Origin: Agrocybe praecox
Lineage: Eukaryota > Basidiomycota > Agaricomycetes > Agaricales > Agrocybaceae
Assembly (NCBI GenBank): GCA_964017145.1
Contig: OZ024850.1
Span: 2,023,618-2,087,617 of the forward strand
Direction of reading: 5' to 3'
Length of the DNA stretch: 64,000 bases
The translations under genes were made by a program, and so were the position numbers. Shown here piece after piece: positions 14,832 through 29,100 of this stretch. A model generated the notes under the pieces. It searched no databases. It was not told the DNA's origin and saw nothing but the letters and a program-made list of their open reading frames with translations. How positions within the stretch are numbered: position 1 is the first letter of the stretch; each line of letters starts with the position of its first letter.

Positions 14832-17003
14832 TTATAAATATTGATCCCAGAACTCAACTGTTCCGTTAGTGCTGGCCGGATTACTGACCCCAAGGAGTTT
14901 CATTACAAGGTTGTATATTTCGACGTTGCGGAAGGGTTTCATGATATAGGCGTCGTTGGAGGTTGAATGCCAACCTTTGTTGGCACGGGCAACAAGATGG
15001 GCAGACTGTGATCTACGTTGGTGTTGTGCCTTCGCATCTATCGAAAATGGTCCGTGGGCGACGAAAATGGCCTGCATGGAAGGTGCATCGTTATCGTATC
15101 CGTGGTTCTGTTGTATGCGTGTTAGTTCATCAAGTAGAAATGATGAGATGCGTCACATACCCCTTTGCTCATCCCGGTATCGCCCTCAGCGTGCGTGGTT
15201 AAGATGTATCCTATCTTAGGCACAACGTAGATTGGAGCTATGCGTTCGTGGTTCGCAAAATGGTATCTCTCGGGCATAGTCTCGTGTGTATAAACATCAA
15301 ACTTCTCTGGATTCTCATCCGCAGCACGAAGAAGGACCTCGAGGTGTTTAGACACGTTGACGTGCGAGTGGAATCTGAGGCCCATGGACGGCCAGCCGTC
15401 TTCGTGTGAGATAGCTGATATACCTTCAGCGCCTAGAATGTCGTCCATATATACCGGTTCCGGATGGCTGGTATCCGTCATACCGTGATCGCTGACGAAG
15501 ACGATATCGACGATGTCAGTGAGGTTACGGGCTGCGAGTAAGTCATGTAGATCTTTTGCGAAGGTGTCGACTGTGACAAGAGTTTCCTGCAGAATTCATG
15601 ATGATTGAGCATAATACAAGGGGGGAACCTAGATGTCTCTTACATTAACGCGCTTTGAATAGGGCCCCGTAGCATGCCCTGCTTGGTCAAGGGAGGGTTC
15701 ATATGCTGAACAAACATATTAGCCAGAAAGACGGAAAATGAAGAATTATTTACCCATGATTAATTGTGGACGTTTGTCCAGAGGCAAATCAACCCATTGC
15801 ATTATCTGGTCAAGCTTATCACTCAGTGGAACTTTGTCCTATATAAGTAGGTATTCAGCATAATTCCAATGGTAATGCATCAAAGTTTAATTACCTTCCA
15901 TGGGACGAAATACGTCGACGATGCTCCCGAAGTTGTTTTAGGAGGACCAGGCCTGTGTTCTTATTAAATCCAAGGCCATTGCAAGCAGGAAGGCATCCAA
16001 CGCACCACATCAGATTGGCAGAAACTACTCCGAATTTCTCTGCAGTTTCCCACATCTGAAAATCCATAACAGAGAAATTAGTCTAGACAAGAAGAAAAAA
16101 AAACCCCAAAACATACAGGTTCTCCTAACCACCACTTGGAAACCCAAGCGGACGATATTCTGTTATAGTGAAACTCTTCCTCCGAGATTGGATCCCAGAA
16201 ATTCTAAATTATGCATTAGTTGGGGGACGCTGAGTACAAATTGCATCGTCAGCCTTACATTTGCAACTATCCCATGAGACTCGGCATATAGACCTGTCCT
16301 ACAGCGATGTTAACAAGAATGAGTTAAAACATGGAAATGGAGCACACACATTAGTGCCCAATGATTTCTGTCATTTGGCAAGGGACGTTTAGCACATAAT
16401 ATATATTGTCTGCCCCCTGGACACTCACGGGAATGTCAGTGTCTAACAAAGGAATCAATTTCATTGTTTAGTGTGAAGAGGGTGTGAAAACGCACAGGAA
16501 ATATAGGTTGCATCGACTTAGCCCTGAGACCTTTCTTGCTAAGGTCGAGCAAGTGGGGCGTTAGTCCCCGGTCCAGATAGTCCGCCCTTCGACCGTGGTT
16601 TAGAGGACCGAAGTCGCTAGAAGTCAAAGGGAACGTACCTCAAGCCATCTATTGATACAATGATAACCGTACGCTTGAAGCTTTCTGTCCCATTAGACCG
16701 CAGAACATCTCCGGAGAATGTGGCCTGTTGGGTGTGCTGTGGCATGCGTATCGCGTTCCCAAATAATGCAGTACGAGTGAGGGTCCCTGTGATAAGGAGA
16801 CCGATGACTGCAGCGGCGACAATGGTTATCTTTCTTTTTGACCATGACTTGGAGTCGGATGCAACTTCTGAGAAGCTATCTATCGAGTGGTCGTCGTCGG
16901 GTTCATCTTCTCCAGTGTTCAAAAGACCTTTGCGCTCTTCAGCGTCGGCCTGCTTTGGAGTGCGTGGTGTAGATATCTTAGGTGTCCGCGAAGAGGAGGC
17001 CAT
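14832..17003 (-). CDS. Membrane nucleotide pyrophosphatase/phosphodiesterase (NPP family)
   Basis: Type II membrane ectophosphodiesterase of 523 aa related to yeast Npp1/Npp2, which hydrolyse extracellular nucleotide phosphodiesters. Twelve exons: 17003-16639, 16586-16496, 16442-16429, 16367-16350, 16298-16259, 16203-16117, 16055-16006, 15952-15895, 15838-15754, 15705-15644, 15586-15161 and 15107-14832. A cytoplasmic Ser/Pro-rich tail precedes a single TM helix (KITIVAAAVIGLLITGTL, near residue 65). Metal-site and catalytic motifs are VSIDGLR, PTLTFPNHW with the nucleophilic Thr, GLYAESHGIVANNF, VSDHGMTD and NHGYDNDAPSM. PTLTFPNHW is pieced together from 14-nt and 18-nt exons. The C-terminus follows the family pattern (MKPFRNVEIYNLVMKLLGV). 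It is convergent with the SYLF gene. Confidence 0.93.
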
Positions 17004-17189
17004 AGACCGCTCGACTTTGGTAAGACAGTGGATAGACGAGGGAGTGGGTATGTATTAAGATGCTGGGACTTGCGTGCTGCATAAAGCAGTCACTGCAGTC
17101 ACTGCTACACCCATATGGAGTTAAATATCTGCGCGTGCCATTTATAGGAAATTATGTACAAAAACCAAACAAAAAATAACTACAATAAT

Positions 17190-20100
17190 TTACTCTTCTG
17201 AGATACGTTCAAAGAACTGTTTCAACGTGCCAGCCAACACCTCTGGTAATGCTTCTACCTGCCTCAAAACGACGTAATACTCGAATGGGAAAGAGTCAAG
17301 ATACTTCTGAAGCTGCAGTTCCATCTTTCCATCAACAAGTTTGAACTCTGCTTTATCCATGGAAAGGATGGATGCCTGATGGCCACCAGACGAAGCACCT
17401 GGCTCGGCTGACGATGTTTGGAGTGAGTCCAAGATGATAAAGACAATCATAACCCTCTGTTCCTCCGCCTTTCTCAGGATGGTGCGAAGCTTTTCGTGAT
17501 CCTGGCACATTCCATCTGAAATGATGATCTGGAGTTGCCAAAGGTCTGCGGCTGAGGCTGAACTCATGGACTTCCTCTCCCTAGCTTTTTCTAGAACTTT
17601 GAGGCTTGTTTCGAGGAGAGACTGGACGTTGGTGGCTTTTTGAGTGAACCTAAAAGCATTCATGACTTTGGTCCCGGCTTGGTCAGAGAAAGGTCCTTCG
17701 TCGAAACCATGAAGGAGGTCTATGGTTTCGCCGAATTTTGCAATGGCTACATCACCCGATTCGAGACGACTCAGTGCCTTTGAGATAAGCGCAAGTGTCT
17801 GATAAGCAAGATGTACCGAATGAGATTCCGCCATTGAGCGAGAGTCGTCGATTGAGATTAAAACTTGATACTCGCGCTGACTCGGCTTGGTACGGCGTAA
17901 CCAGATTTTGTCTTTAGTGTAGTCGCTTGCAATATATGGAATGACCTTTTTCATGTTAAGACGTTTTCCGGTACGGTAGTCTCCTTTCAGTCGGGTCGCC
18001 ATGGTGGGTTCAAGAATTAGACGAAGTTGTTCACACAAGTTGTAGGCCAAGTCGTGGGTCAGGGATTCATAAAGACGCCATATCCTTTCTGCACCGTCCT
18101 CTGGATAGTCTGCAGCACGCCATTCTCTTAAGTGCAGCTCGGTCCTTTCGTCGTCGTCAATGCCGTGCTCGTCTTCCCTCTTTTGGCCAGAAAGATCGTG
18201 TAACGAGGAAGGTTCTGTCGAGTTGTTCTTCACAGACTGAAGAATCGCACCTTCAATATCCGCATCGAGCTGCATAGAATTGGAAGCCTGCTCCTGCATG
18301 ATTTGTTCAGCAGTTGCTTGTCGTACTTCCGGTGGCATGACAGGGTCTACGTCCATTGCCACAGGCGTTTCCTCGGATTGAATACCTTCGTCAACGATGG
18401 TAAGTTGATTTAGTTTCGCAACTTGTTCTTCGCCGGCAGGACCCAATGCTTGCATCTCGTGGTCGACATCATCCGGTAGTAGATATTCTATCTGCGATTG
18501 AGTATTGGACTCCCCAACTTGCTCTCGTGGTGCGTCGGTCGTCTCAGCATTGAGAATCTCGTCGAAGCGTTGCTGGATTTCCCTCAAGGCATCCCCAAGA
18601 CTACGGAGAGGATTTGGTACGGGTTTGTTTTCTCCTTGAGATGGGGCTTTTCCTTGTTGAATACCAGCCGCTGCAGAACCTGTGCCATCACTTTCTGCGG
18701 GCATGTCGTCTGCCGGCTGAGCAGCATCGAAAGACCTAAAAACTCAATGATAAATCGCCAGAAATTAAATGACTTGTGAGACTTGTGAAAAGAACGCACC
18801 CTTCCTCTTGTTTGGCCTTTTCCTCGGTTGAAGAAGCCTGACCAGGACCTCCTTGTGAGGTGCCAGCTTCGCCAGTCGACGCATTTTCACCGGATTCCGG
18901 ATTGAGCTGTTCGTTGGGGTTGGCTGTCCCGCCCTCATGAGATACGTCGGGTCGAGCTACAATTTCTTCAGGGGGTGACTCATTATCTTCAGCCTCGCCC
19001 TCTTTGTCATTTTCCTCAGTAGGGTCCGCGAGATTATTTTCACCTTCTTGTTTTGAATTGTCCATAGGCTCTTCGATAGGAGGTGCGGTCTCCATGTTGG
19101 AGTCTTCCTGTGGGAAATCGTCCAAATCGTCCTGGCCATCTTCCATGGTATTTTCTTCATCGTCCAAGTCCAAGTCACCGTCGTCGTCTTTACCAGCCTC
19201 TGCTTCATTTTCCATCCCATCCTCCCCTAAATCCATCTCCTCCGGCAGGTCAAGAGTATTCGCGTCTGGAACGTGTTCATCCATCTTGGATCCGTTGACG
19301 TTGGGATCATTGGATTCGTCATTTTCACTTTCTTCGGCCTGTTGGTCTTCATCCATCTCCACGTCTGCATCCTCGCCCTCCGGTTGCTTGTCAGCGCTTT
19401 GTTCTTTTGATTTCTTCTGCTCCTTGCTTTCCTTCGCCACTACCTCCGACGAACCTTCTTGTTCTTTAGAATGATCTTGATCGGCTTTTTCGTCCTTGCC
19501 CTCCGAGTCCTCGGGACCTTTTTCGTCTCCCCATAGTTTCTCATCAACAGCTGATGGATCCAACTCATCAAGGTTACCAAGGGTTTCGTCGATATCCTGT
19601 TCGTTGTCCGAGTCCGCGTCCGCGTTATCTTGCTCTTCATCTGATCCAGGTTCTGGGACGTCTTCCAATGCACCCCCAAAGTCGTCATTCATCTCAATTG
19701 CATCACCATCTTCATGATCACCAGCAGGTTCCTTCTTGTCTTCGCCCTCCCCTTGAAGCCCTTCTATCTGACTTTCATCCTCAATCTCCTTACTAACATT
19801 GTCTACGCCCGACCCTTCACCAATTCCTACTCCAGCTTCTGTCGATTCTCCGCCGCTCTTGTCTTCCTGTCCTTCATCCGGTGGTTTGCAGAAACCTTGT
19901 TGAGAAAGGGTAAGAAGGACAGAACATAAGACGTAGTCTAATTTGAACAGAGCTTTTGTCCAATCAGACTGAATGGCGAGTTGATCTTTCGCTAAGGGAA
20001 GGTAAAGCTCAAAGAATGGGAGGACTGCATCAAGCACGGCGCGGAGGTCGTCTGGAGAGGATATAACGCCGAGCAATTCAAGCACCTGGTCGTAGATGTT

Positions 20101-23100
20101 GTTCAAGTTCAGACGGCGAGTGTAATCGCGGCAAAGCTGGTAGCCTTTGATCAAGTACTTTTCATCCTCTGCATCTTCTTGAGAAACATCTTCTGGGGTC
20201 CTCGATTTCAAGGACTGAATGCTAATTAGAATCGAATTGAGGAGCCCTTCCACTTTAGAACCATCGAGAGGTACGGTATCACTGAGCGGTAAAAGTGGCA
20301 CAAGCTCTTGCGAACCCAACCATTTCTGTAAGGGAAAGAAAAGATGATTCAAGCCCGGCTGCTGTTCATGCCAAAGGGTTATCTTCCTATTCGTCTCAGA
20401 AAGATAGAGATTGGCATGCAAGAGGACATTATGTTCATCTATTAAATAAAGGGATAAGTCCGATGAAAATAGAAAGAAGAAATTTTACTAACCAGTTGTC
20501 AGGAAACCAAGCGAAGTATTATTTAAGATATCTAATATCCGATGAATCTGGATGGAGATGTTACGAGTTGCGTCGACAACAGAAGCCATGTCCTGCAGGA
20601 AAGTTTCCTCGACAGAAAGATCAGGCTTGAGCTGGTTTAAAATCAAGGCGTTATCATGCACTTCCGAAAGCGCGTGAACAAGTTTGTGGTACTCGTGACT
20701 CAGAGAAGATATATGCTGTTGGGTGTTGCAGCCTGGTAAAACGGAAGCCCCGAGCGACCGAATGCGTTGGAAACACGTTTCGAGGTAAGAATATTTGTCC
20801 AAAGCAGTTGTTAATCTAAAACAAAGCGTCAGGATTATAGTCTCCAGTCATATCAAACACCTACTGGGATCTCAAGCTGATAGCTAAAGAAAATCCTGAT
20901 TCAAGGAACATCTGGCCTCTCTGTAATTCGCGAGTGGTGATATCGGAATGGTGAGTGGGAATAGATTCCCTAAGTGTGGGCAAAGAACCTGACAGTTTGA
21001 CGAAGTATAATTCACCCTTATCGACAATCACTCCTGAAGGGGTCGAGTTGGGCATAGAGGGCTGTTCTCGAATCCATTGTTGGCTAGTGTTCTGGCTCAG
21101 CACCTCAGGTTTTACGCTGCTGGCCAAACCTGCGTGTTTCATTTCCTTAAGCATGTCCGACAGTGCCTTCCTTTTCCGAACCAATAACGCCTTCTGATGC
21201 TTCACGCGTAAGTTGCTTGAAAGAGTTGAGGGGACAGTGGAAGAAGCTAGATCTTTGGAAGTCGTGATAATTTCCACCGCAATATCGTCAACCAACCGAG
21301 CTGACTGACTTTGAATGCTAGGTCGCAGTATATTTTCAATCAAAGCCCGGAATTTATTATATGTGGCGTCCAAGTTGCGGAGATGATTGGATGTGATCAT
21401 GTGATGTATAGATGGGCAGAAAATTGGCCTGGGAGATTTTACCAATATAGAAGTCGACAAAACAGAAGAGTCCATTGGCGTAGCAAGTTGATGGTGATCT
21501 TCAGATGTCGGTCTTTGTAGTCGGTCGGTCACTGGCTCTCGCAACAAATCGCGGAATTTCTTGATAATCTTGTACAGTTGTCTGTGTGTACGTTGAGCGC
21601 TTTGTTTGAGTGCTTGTACGTTGATATCTTTCCAACTGGCAAGCTTGATAAGCTCTCGTATTTGAGTTTCCAATGGAGCCTTCCCACTCGTCAAATGCTT
21701 GCGCACGTTTTCTGAGAACAAATTGTAGTATTTGTGCGAAGATATAATCACTCGATGGACACGTCCTAATGCATCCTTCTCCGTTGCAGGTTTAGAAGCA
21801 GAAATTCGACTGAGGTATGTACCGAAACTTTCCAGCAATCGCATACGAGCGTCGAATTGACCGAGGGGACTTGTTGTAATGAAACTGTCAAGAAGTGGAA
21901 TGAGGGTGTCGATATACTTGTCCAGGGATTGGCCATGATCGACACCATCTCCATCAGAATTGAAGACACAGTTCAAAGGACCCCGAACAACGGCCTCATA
22001 CAAGCGGAACCACCATTCAGAAATTTCTTCCGTAAACGTTTTAGCCTGTGAATCTAGGAGACCTTGCCAACAGGACAGTTCCAAGCGCCTCCAGTCCACA
22101 ATTAAGCGTACTAATTCGTCCTGATGGTGTTTGATGGTGTTTTCACGGTTTGCGTACATCTGCCAATCTTCGCTCTGTACGAGCAATTGTTCAACCATTG
22201 ACAACATCTTGGCTACGGGGCTCTTTGAAGAAATCTTGAGGATATCGTCACATCTTTCCATTAAATGCTGAAGGACCATTTGTTCGGGCCATTCTTCAGA
22301 TATTATCTCCAAACGTTCTCGTAGCGCAACAATTACAGAGGCACCGTGCTTGAGTTCTTTGTAATTGACGTCGGAGTAAAAGTTGTAAGCCATTTCCTTG
22401 GTTGTAACCTGTTGCTCAAGAACTGAAATAGTTTCGCGGAGGAGGCGAAGTTGGAACGCAAGGCCCTCTTTTTCTAGAGCTACAGGAAGTGACTCAGGCG
22501 TCTCTGACACCAATCTTTTAATGGCCCGGTCTCTCAGACTTCGGAATTCGTTGGTTGCAGACATAATGTTTTCTTCGCGGCCATTCAACCAATGAAAGTG
22601 AATACTTGAGATGGTTATCATGTCTTCGGGTTTAACAAGATGCAGAGGCTGCGACTGTGAAGAAGATTTCTTGCCCTCGTCTTCCATGGAATCCTCGAAA
22701 ACGGGGAACATATCCAGAAACTCTGCTTCTTCCATTTCTGCCTCGGATATGTCTGTGTGATCCAATTTTGACCGGCGGTAGAGAGTGCTCGCGTCTTCAG
22801 TAAGCTGTTTTTCTTTGGTTCTGTCAATGGACCAAAGCCGGAAGATTTGTTCATATGCCATTTCGAAACGGGGCAGACGGTCATTTCGCTGAAGGCCGAG
22901 AGAAAGCTCCAGTGAAAGAGAAGATAGTGCGAGCAAAATGTATTGAGAAGCCGTCTCATCTAAGGGACCGGTATCGGTAAAGTTGTCAATGATACTGGAG
23001 GAGCTCGACGCTAGGGGAAATGCGAGGAGAGAACCTGCCCATTCCGCACGCTTATAATGTGAAAGCGTTTCGGATTCTAAGACTAATCTGATGCCCAATC

Positions 23101-26100
23101 GAATGTATTGGATAGCAAGTTTCAGAAAGATGTTGATGTCGGCAAAATCTGGGTAAACAAGGTCCAGTCGTTGCAAAAAGCCGACTAATGACTCCTGCAT
23201 AACGCGTTCGCGCAGTTGTGCGTCTTCGTCTCCTTTTATTAACGCACTGATCAATCCATTGACTTTGGAGGACGGTAGAACATTGACCACGAATTGAGAG
23301 ACTTCAGACCAATATACGTGTAGTCGAGATACATCGCCACGGGTTGGGAGATTTGGAATCTTGTCAAGGTGTGAAGTGATGTCTGCTAAGTGTGCAGCCA
23401 AAAATTGAATTGTATCGTTGCTATCGTTGCCCGTAAGAAGAACCTCAAGCTGGCGATGCAACCTTTCTTGTAGGTCCAAATTCGAACGAACATGTTCCAT
23501 GCGCGTGTAGGTCGATGCCTGAACAGCGGCGGGATCCACTGGAGTGTCTGGCACTGTGAAATTTAAGAGGAGACGACCGAGTTTCATCCAAGCTATACCC
23601 ATGGTCTGATACTCCGTTAGGTCGTGCATTGTTGGCAGTAAGGAACCGAATTCTTGAATTGCGGAAGAGACTAAATTCTCATCTTTAACGCTCCGCATGA
23701 GGGTGAGAGCATGACTGAAGGCTGAAGGAAAGCCGCTTTCTTCGTTGACCGGTAATTCTTTCAGGGCATTGCATGGTGAAGCATCTTGGTCTCCAGAAAA
23801 ACATGACACGATCTGATTAAACGTTCGATTGTCAATACACAAAGATAACACAAATAAAGACAAAAAAACCTTACCATTGAAAGCGTTTGGAAGAACATTC
23901 GGGCGAGCTGTGTAGAGCAATCCATGGTCTGCCTCGTCTGTAGGATCACCAACCGGGCCTCCTGTTGAAGAACATTGCCATGCTGGGCTAACGATAATAA
24001 CGATGTCTGGCCCATGTCACTAACCATGGAGGTCAGTAAACTTTCGGGATAACGGAACAGATTATTTGAACGTACCAAGTTGCGATAACCCTAGGAAGAA
24101 AAACGGGGTGAAGTAAAATCGACGGTCCCGTTAATTTCTAAACGACTATGTGAGATTCATTCAGCGAAAAGGGAAAAGGAAATAGACTCACAGATGTCTC
24201 GGGGACTGCGTTCCAGAGGCCTTCAAACCAGCTAAGTTGAGCATTTGCGAAGACACCTGCTGATCCTATGAATCGTTAAGTATGAGAAGATTGTCAAAAA
24301 AACAAACTGATACGATACCTGGTCCAACCTCCGAAGCCCATAAAAGATGCTGGTAAGGTACCAAATGTAGGAGGAAAGCGTTCGGATTCCAGCATGCCAT
24401 GTTGATAATCTCTTGCATAACATCATTCAAGAACTACTGCCGGTAAGTAAATCGTCATATTGCAAATAAGGCATTGTACTAGCCTGATCATGATGCTGTC
24501 CCATACAAGAAATTAAAGCGTACAGTTCAAGAAGGACAGAACTTTGATTCCTATAATTCATTTCTTCTGAGGATGTGGTCACGGAGATATCTTTCAAACA
24601 CTGACGGGGATAACAAGGTTGGTCAAAGTGTTTAATGACTCAATGCGGAAGAGACATACATCGTTCATTTTCGTCCTCAAATGAGCTAATACCTGCTTCT
24701 GCGTTTCCGGAGGAGAGGGAAGCATCTCTAAGCTCATTAAATTGAATGCTTGACGACGGATTGCTAGACAGTTCCAATCAGCTCAGAATTTGTATTAAAA
24801 AGTCTTCTCAAGTGCATACCAAAATTTCCCGTTGCCGACTTGATAGAAGCCACGTTTTGCTCTGTCTCGTTGAGCATATCGCGAAGGTCTCGCGAAAGGG
24901 CGTTTAGATACATGTTTGACCATACTGTGAACAATCCAAGGCCAGTCGACAAGGTAGAGACGCTATGCAGTGCCTTAGACTGTTCATAGAGAGCACGGAA
25001 AGCTGGGGGACATTTTTCGAGATCGTCAAGTAGAGCTTTAGAAATGGAATACATGGCGGAGAAGTTGTAGGGCTGGGAGCTCAGCGCCGACTTGAGATGG
25101 ATGCTGAAATGTAGAATTTTTGATGCCAATTGAACATGATCCTACGAAGTGTGAGTAACAATGTTTGATCTAGATTTATTAAATTTACCAATTCTTCGCA
25201 TGTAGCGGATCTCAACAGATCTCGACCAATCTGAAGCATGTCTTTGTGAATATCGACCACGATTCGATGAGCATATAGTGTTTTTTCGTTGTGGGTTATT
25301 TTGTCATCAATACTGGGAGGCTCGTTGCGTTCGCATATAAATACAGAGGCGCCCAAGTTGATGATTTCGAAGACGAAAGAGCGTTGTATGGAAACAGCCT
25401 CTGCAGATGAAGCCATGCCTTCGACCCAGTAAAAGTCCATCGGCTATTCATGATTGTCGTTAGCAATTATGTCCTTGTTTACTATCGGTTATAAATACCT
25501 GAGAAAATAACAATGCGTCTGAGAGCATATTCGCCTTGCCATAATCTTCTCGAATTTTTTTCAGTGCAACGGTGGAATCTTGTTGTAGGAAGTTGTCGAT
25601 AAGCTTCCTGACGCCTTCGGGGAGTGTGGAATTTTCAAGGTAGCGAGTGAGATAGGGCATATATCGAGGGCTTAGACTTCTCGATAAAAAGAAAATCTGA
25701 GGTATTTCATCATTCGCTACAGAGCGCGAAATGAGAGATGGGACGTTGTCGATCAAGTAAGATAGAGCTGAATCTTGATCAAGGTATCTTCCAGTCGATG
25801 AGGTAAAAGACGCCTTGGGAATTACAATACTCAAAAGGCCTCGGCGCGTAGCTTCATACAACGTGCTTTGAACATGTGGATCAGCAGGAGTCATAACTTG
25901 AGGTAGGCGGTAATGAGCACGCATTGAGATATAATCATCTGCGAGAGGCGTGGAAATGAGGGCAATTTCGATTCCTCTATTGCGCATTGCTCGGGAAAGT
26001 TCACCGTAATGGGGATCGACAGACATGAATAACCTGAAGTTGGGATGTGGTTTTAAATGTTGCACTTTTCCACGTACAAAGCCGCGTTCACTGAGAGTCA

Positions 26101-29100
26101 GCGACCCGTCCGACTCGCATAGAGAATTTAGACGATCGAGAACAGATGGGCCACACAAATTTGCACCGTCCAATAGCAACCAATGGCCCGTCTTCATAGC
26201 ACGTATGAGAGGACCATCAACCCATTCGAATTGTCCAACATCAGAGTTGGAAGACGCAATGCTTTTGAGACCGCTGTATACTTCTCTATAACGCGTTGTC
26301 ATATTTAAATTACATTGCTGCAAAAGGTCGGCCAAAGCAGCTACTTTGTTAGCCAACATAGGAAGATCATGGATAGGCCCCTGCTCGCAAGAAGCCTGGA
26401 GAACTGATAATTGACTTCGGTAGCTCGGTAATGTTCTAGAACCTTGGATAGTACGCAGGTCTTGCTTCAGGAGTTCTTCCATCTCGTCGATCAAAGCAAG
26501 CAAACGCCTTCGAGTATCAACTTGCTCAAAGCTCCCAAGAATATCCATAGTATCAGTAGAACTGTTGACAGAGATTTCCCACAGAACATTTCCAGACGCG
26601 TTGGCCAAAGTGCGTACAATGTCGGTCTTGCCTGTATTTTTCGGGCCCGTTAATACCGCCAACCACGATTGAGATACGCAATCGCCAAGCGACTCTAACG
26701 CTGACAGTTGCATCTTCAAAATACGCCTAGGGCGCGATAATGGAGCATAATTTTGCCTAGTCGAGGTAAAATGCCCAAATTGTACTTCAGAATCCGTTAT
26801 GGTCCACGTGGGGGTACGCTCAGGACCACATGAAGGCGAGCAAAATGCGCTGTCGAAAATCTGTCTAGCACATGTGCGGTCTTGCAAAGAACGAAATCTG
26901 TGAAGGTAAACGCTTTTAAGGAACGCGCTTGGTTCTGCGCGGCTTGCAGAAGACAATAAAGTCGCCCATCGAATAATGTCTCGTAGATTAAATTCCCATG
27001 GAAAGCCATCTTGAGCGAAAGACCGTTGAATAGTGATCTCCTGGTTCAGTTGCAGGTTGAAGGAAATCATAGCCCGCATGATCGTTTCGTCGATGGTGGG
27101 GAAGACATGCGAGCAAACAGTGTACAAGTCCCTGGGTTCAAGTTCTTCAACGTAAACCTTGGTAAAGCGATTGACAAATGATTTTGGAAGTCCCTTTCGT
27201 CCACCCCCTTGATGAAGCGGATTCTGAGCAGCAAAAATGCGGAAAGATGGATGACGTTGGAAGGAACGATTAAGTTCTGGAATATAAACTGTACCACGAT
27301 GATCTAGTATCGCGTTAAGACCTTCAAGAACTGCCTGAGGGGCGAGATTCATTTCGTCCAAAAGTACCCAATGGCCCTCTTGTAAAGCCCGAAGAAACTC
27401 GGCGTCTTTCCAAGCGAATTCTCCTGCGCTTCCACCTTCTACAGGGAGATCTGAGCCAAACAAATCAATTAGGTCCGTTTGATCTGATAGATTTATCCGA
27501 CAAAGGGTGTGCCCAGCAAGATTGGCAAGGGCGGTTATTAGGCTTGTCTTCCCAACACCAGGACTACCCTCGAGCAGGATAGGTTTCTGAACTTGACAAG
27601 CGCGGACGACACGCATAGCATTATTGAGAGTTGTCGGTGAGTTGAAATTGAAAGATTGCCTTGAAGGTGTATTACCACCTTTGGGAATAGCGAAGGAGCC
27701 CAATTGAACGACTGTTGCGGAGTCATATGCAGGTACCACGTTACCCAGTGGTTCCGTGATGGGCACCAACTCCTGCAGTTTATTCATGGCGTCTGCCTTT
27801 AGACGAACTAGCGCTTCACGCGTATAGCCTGACAATTGAGGCAGTGAACTTAAGCCATCTAAGTATGACATATGTGCAGCATGATGCTGTAAAAAATGTC
27901 AGCCCCTTTCATAACAGTCGAAAGATAGTTGTCTTACAAAAAGCTCGTCCCCAGTAATAGCATCTGCCTTCCCATGGCGATAAGCTGAGTTTGTAAACAC
28001 AACCCAAGCCTGTAATGAAGTAAGTAAAACTTATTATCAAAGCAATAAGAGGACTTACTAGAATATCTCGAAGAGTCAACAACGATCTGTCTCCAACAGA
28101 CTTACAAAGCCACTCCACAAAATCAAGAACACGGGGAGTATAAACCTGAAGCGGTTTATGTTGCCACAAATTGCCAACAATCATTTCAAGATCACGTCGG
28201 TCGTCAATACTGGGAACCCAAATCTCTGTGAAACGATTGCGAAGGGCCGGAGACAGTTCCTTTTTCCCGTAGTCACCACCTGGATTCATAGTTGCCAACA
28301 ACTTGAAGTCGCTCGAAGCCCGTATGGCCGCTTGCTCAGAATCAGTTCCACCGCGTTCTGCTAAAACAATTGAGCGAGATGGTTCCAAGACACTGTTCAG
28401 ACGTTCAAGTACGGAGTCGTCTGCCAAAGAAATTTCGTCTAGTAAGAAGACATCGCCCTTGTGCATTGCTTCTATCAAAGGGCCGTCGTGCCATTCGAAG
28501 ATAGAGTTAAGCCGTTGCAATTGTAGAAGTTGGCTCGACAGACGAGCGACAGATGTCTCGTCAAGTTTTTGATTATTCTGCAATGTAGAAGTCAAGGCTC
28601 TAGTTAATGAATCTACTGTTGGGTCCGCAACCTCTACGCCAACTTCTTTCAAAGCGTGGAAAACTTCGTGAATTGCCTCCGCTTGCAGGGAGCTCCGGTT
28701 TCTGACTGGTCGCAATCCACCGATGATATCTGCTGTTTCGGTATTTTGATGGCAGTTTAGGCCAATGAGTTGTTGAGAAGATGCGTCTGCGAAAACTTGG
28801 CAAACTGACGTCTTTCCAGATCCAGTTTCTCCGACCAACAGGATAGGCTCATTAAATTTCAAGCCCCGACAAACTAGGATATAAAGGCGTTGCATTGCTT
28901 TGGTCCAGATGACCTGAGATTGATCAGGGACGGGATGTCCCAGATAGGCGCTCATATCAATGTCCGACCTGAACAAGTTGTACATCGTGCCTTCGTCAAT
29001 ACGAACCCCCATGACGGTTTCGATAACTTCCTTCACAACCATCTTGTCCTCTGGACGGCGCGAACGCTCGGCAAGCAACATGTAACCATTGTCAGCCAGT

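Noticed and set aside
19004..19474. 156-codon plus-strand open frame rich in Ser
   Set aside because: Exact antisense of the Asp/Glu-rich exon of midasin; the Ser/Pro composition is a by-product of GAA/GAT codons read backwards.
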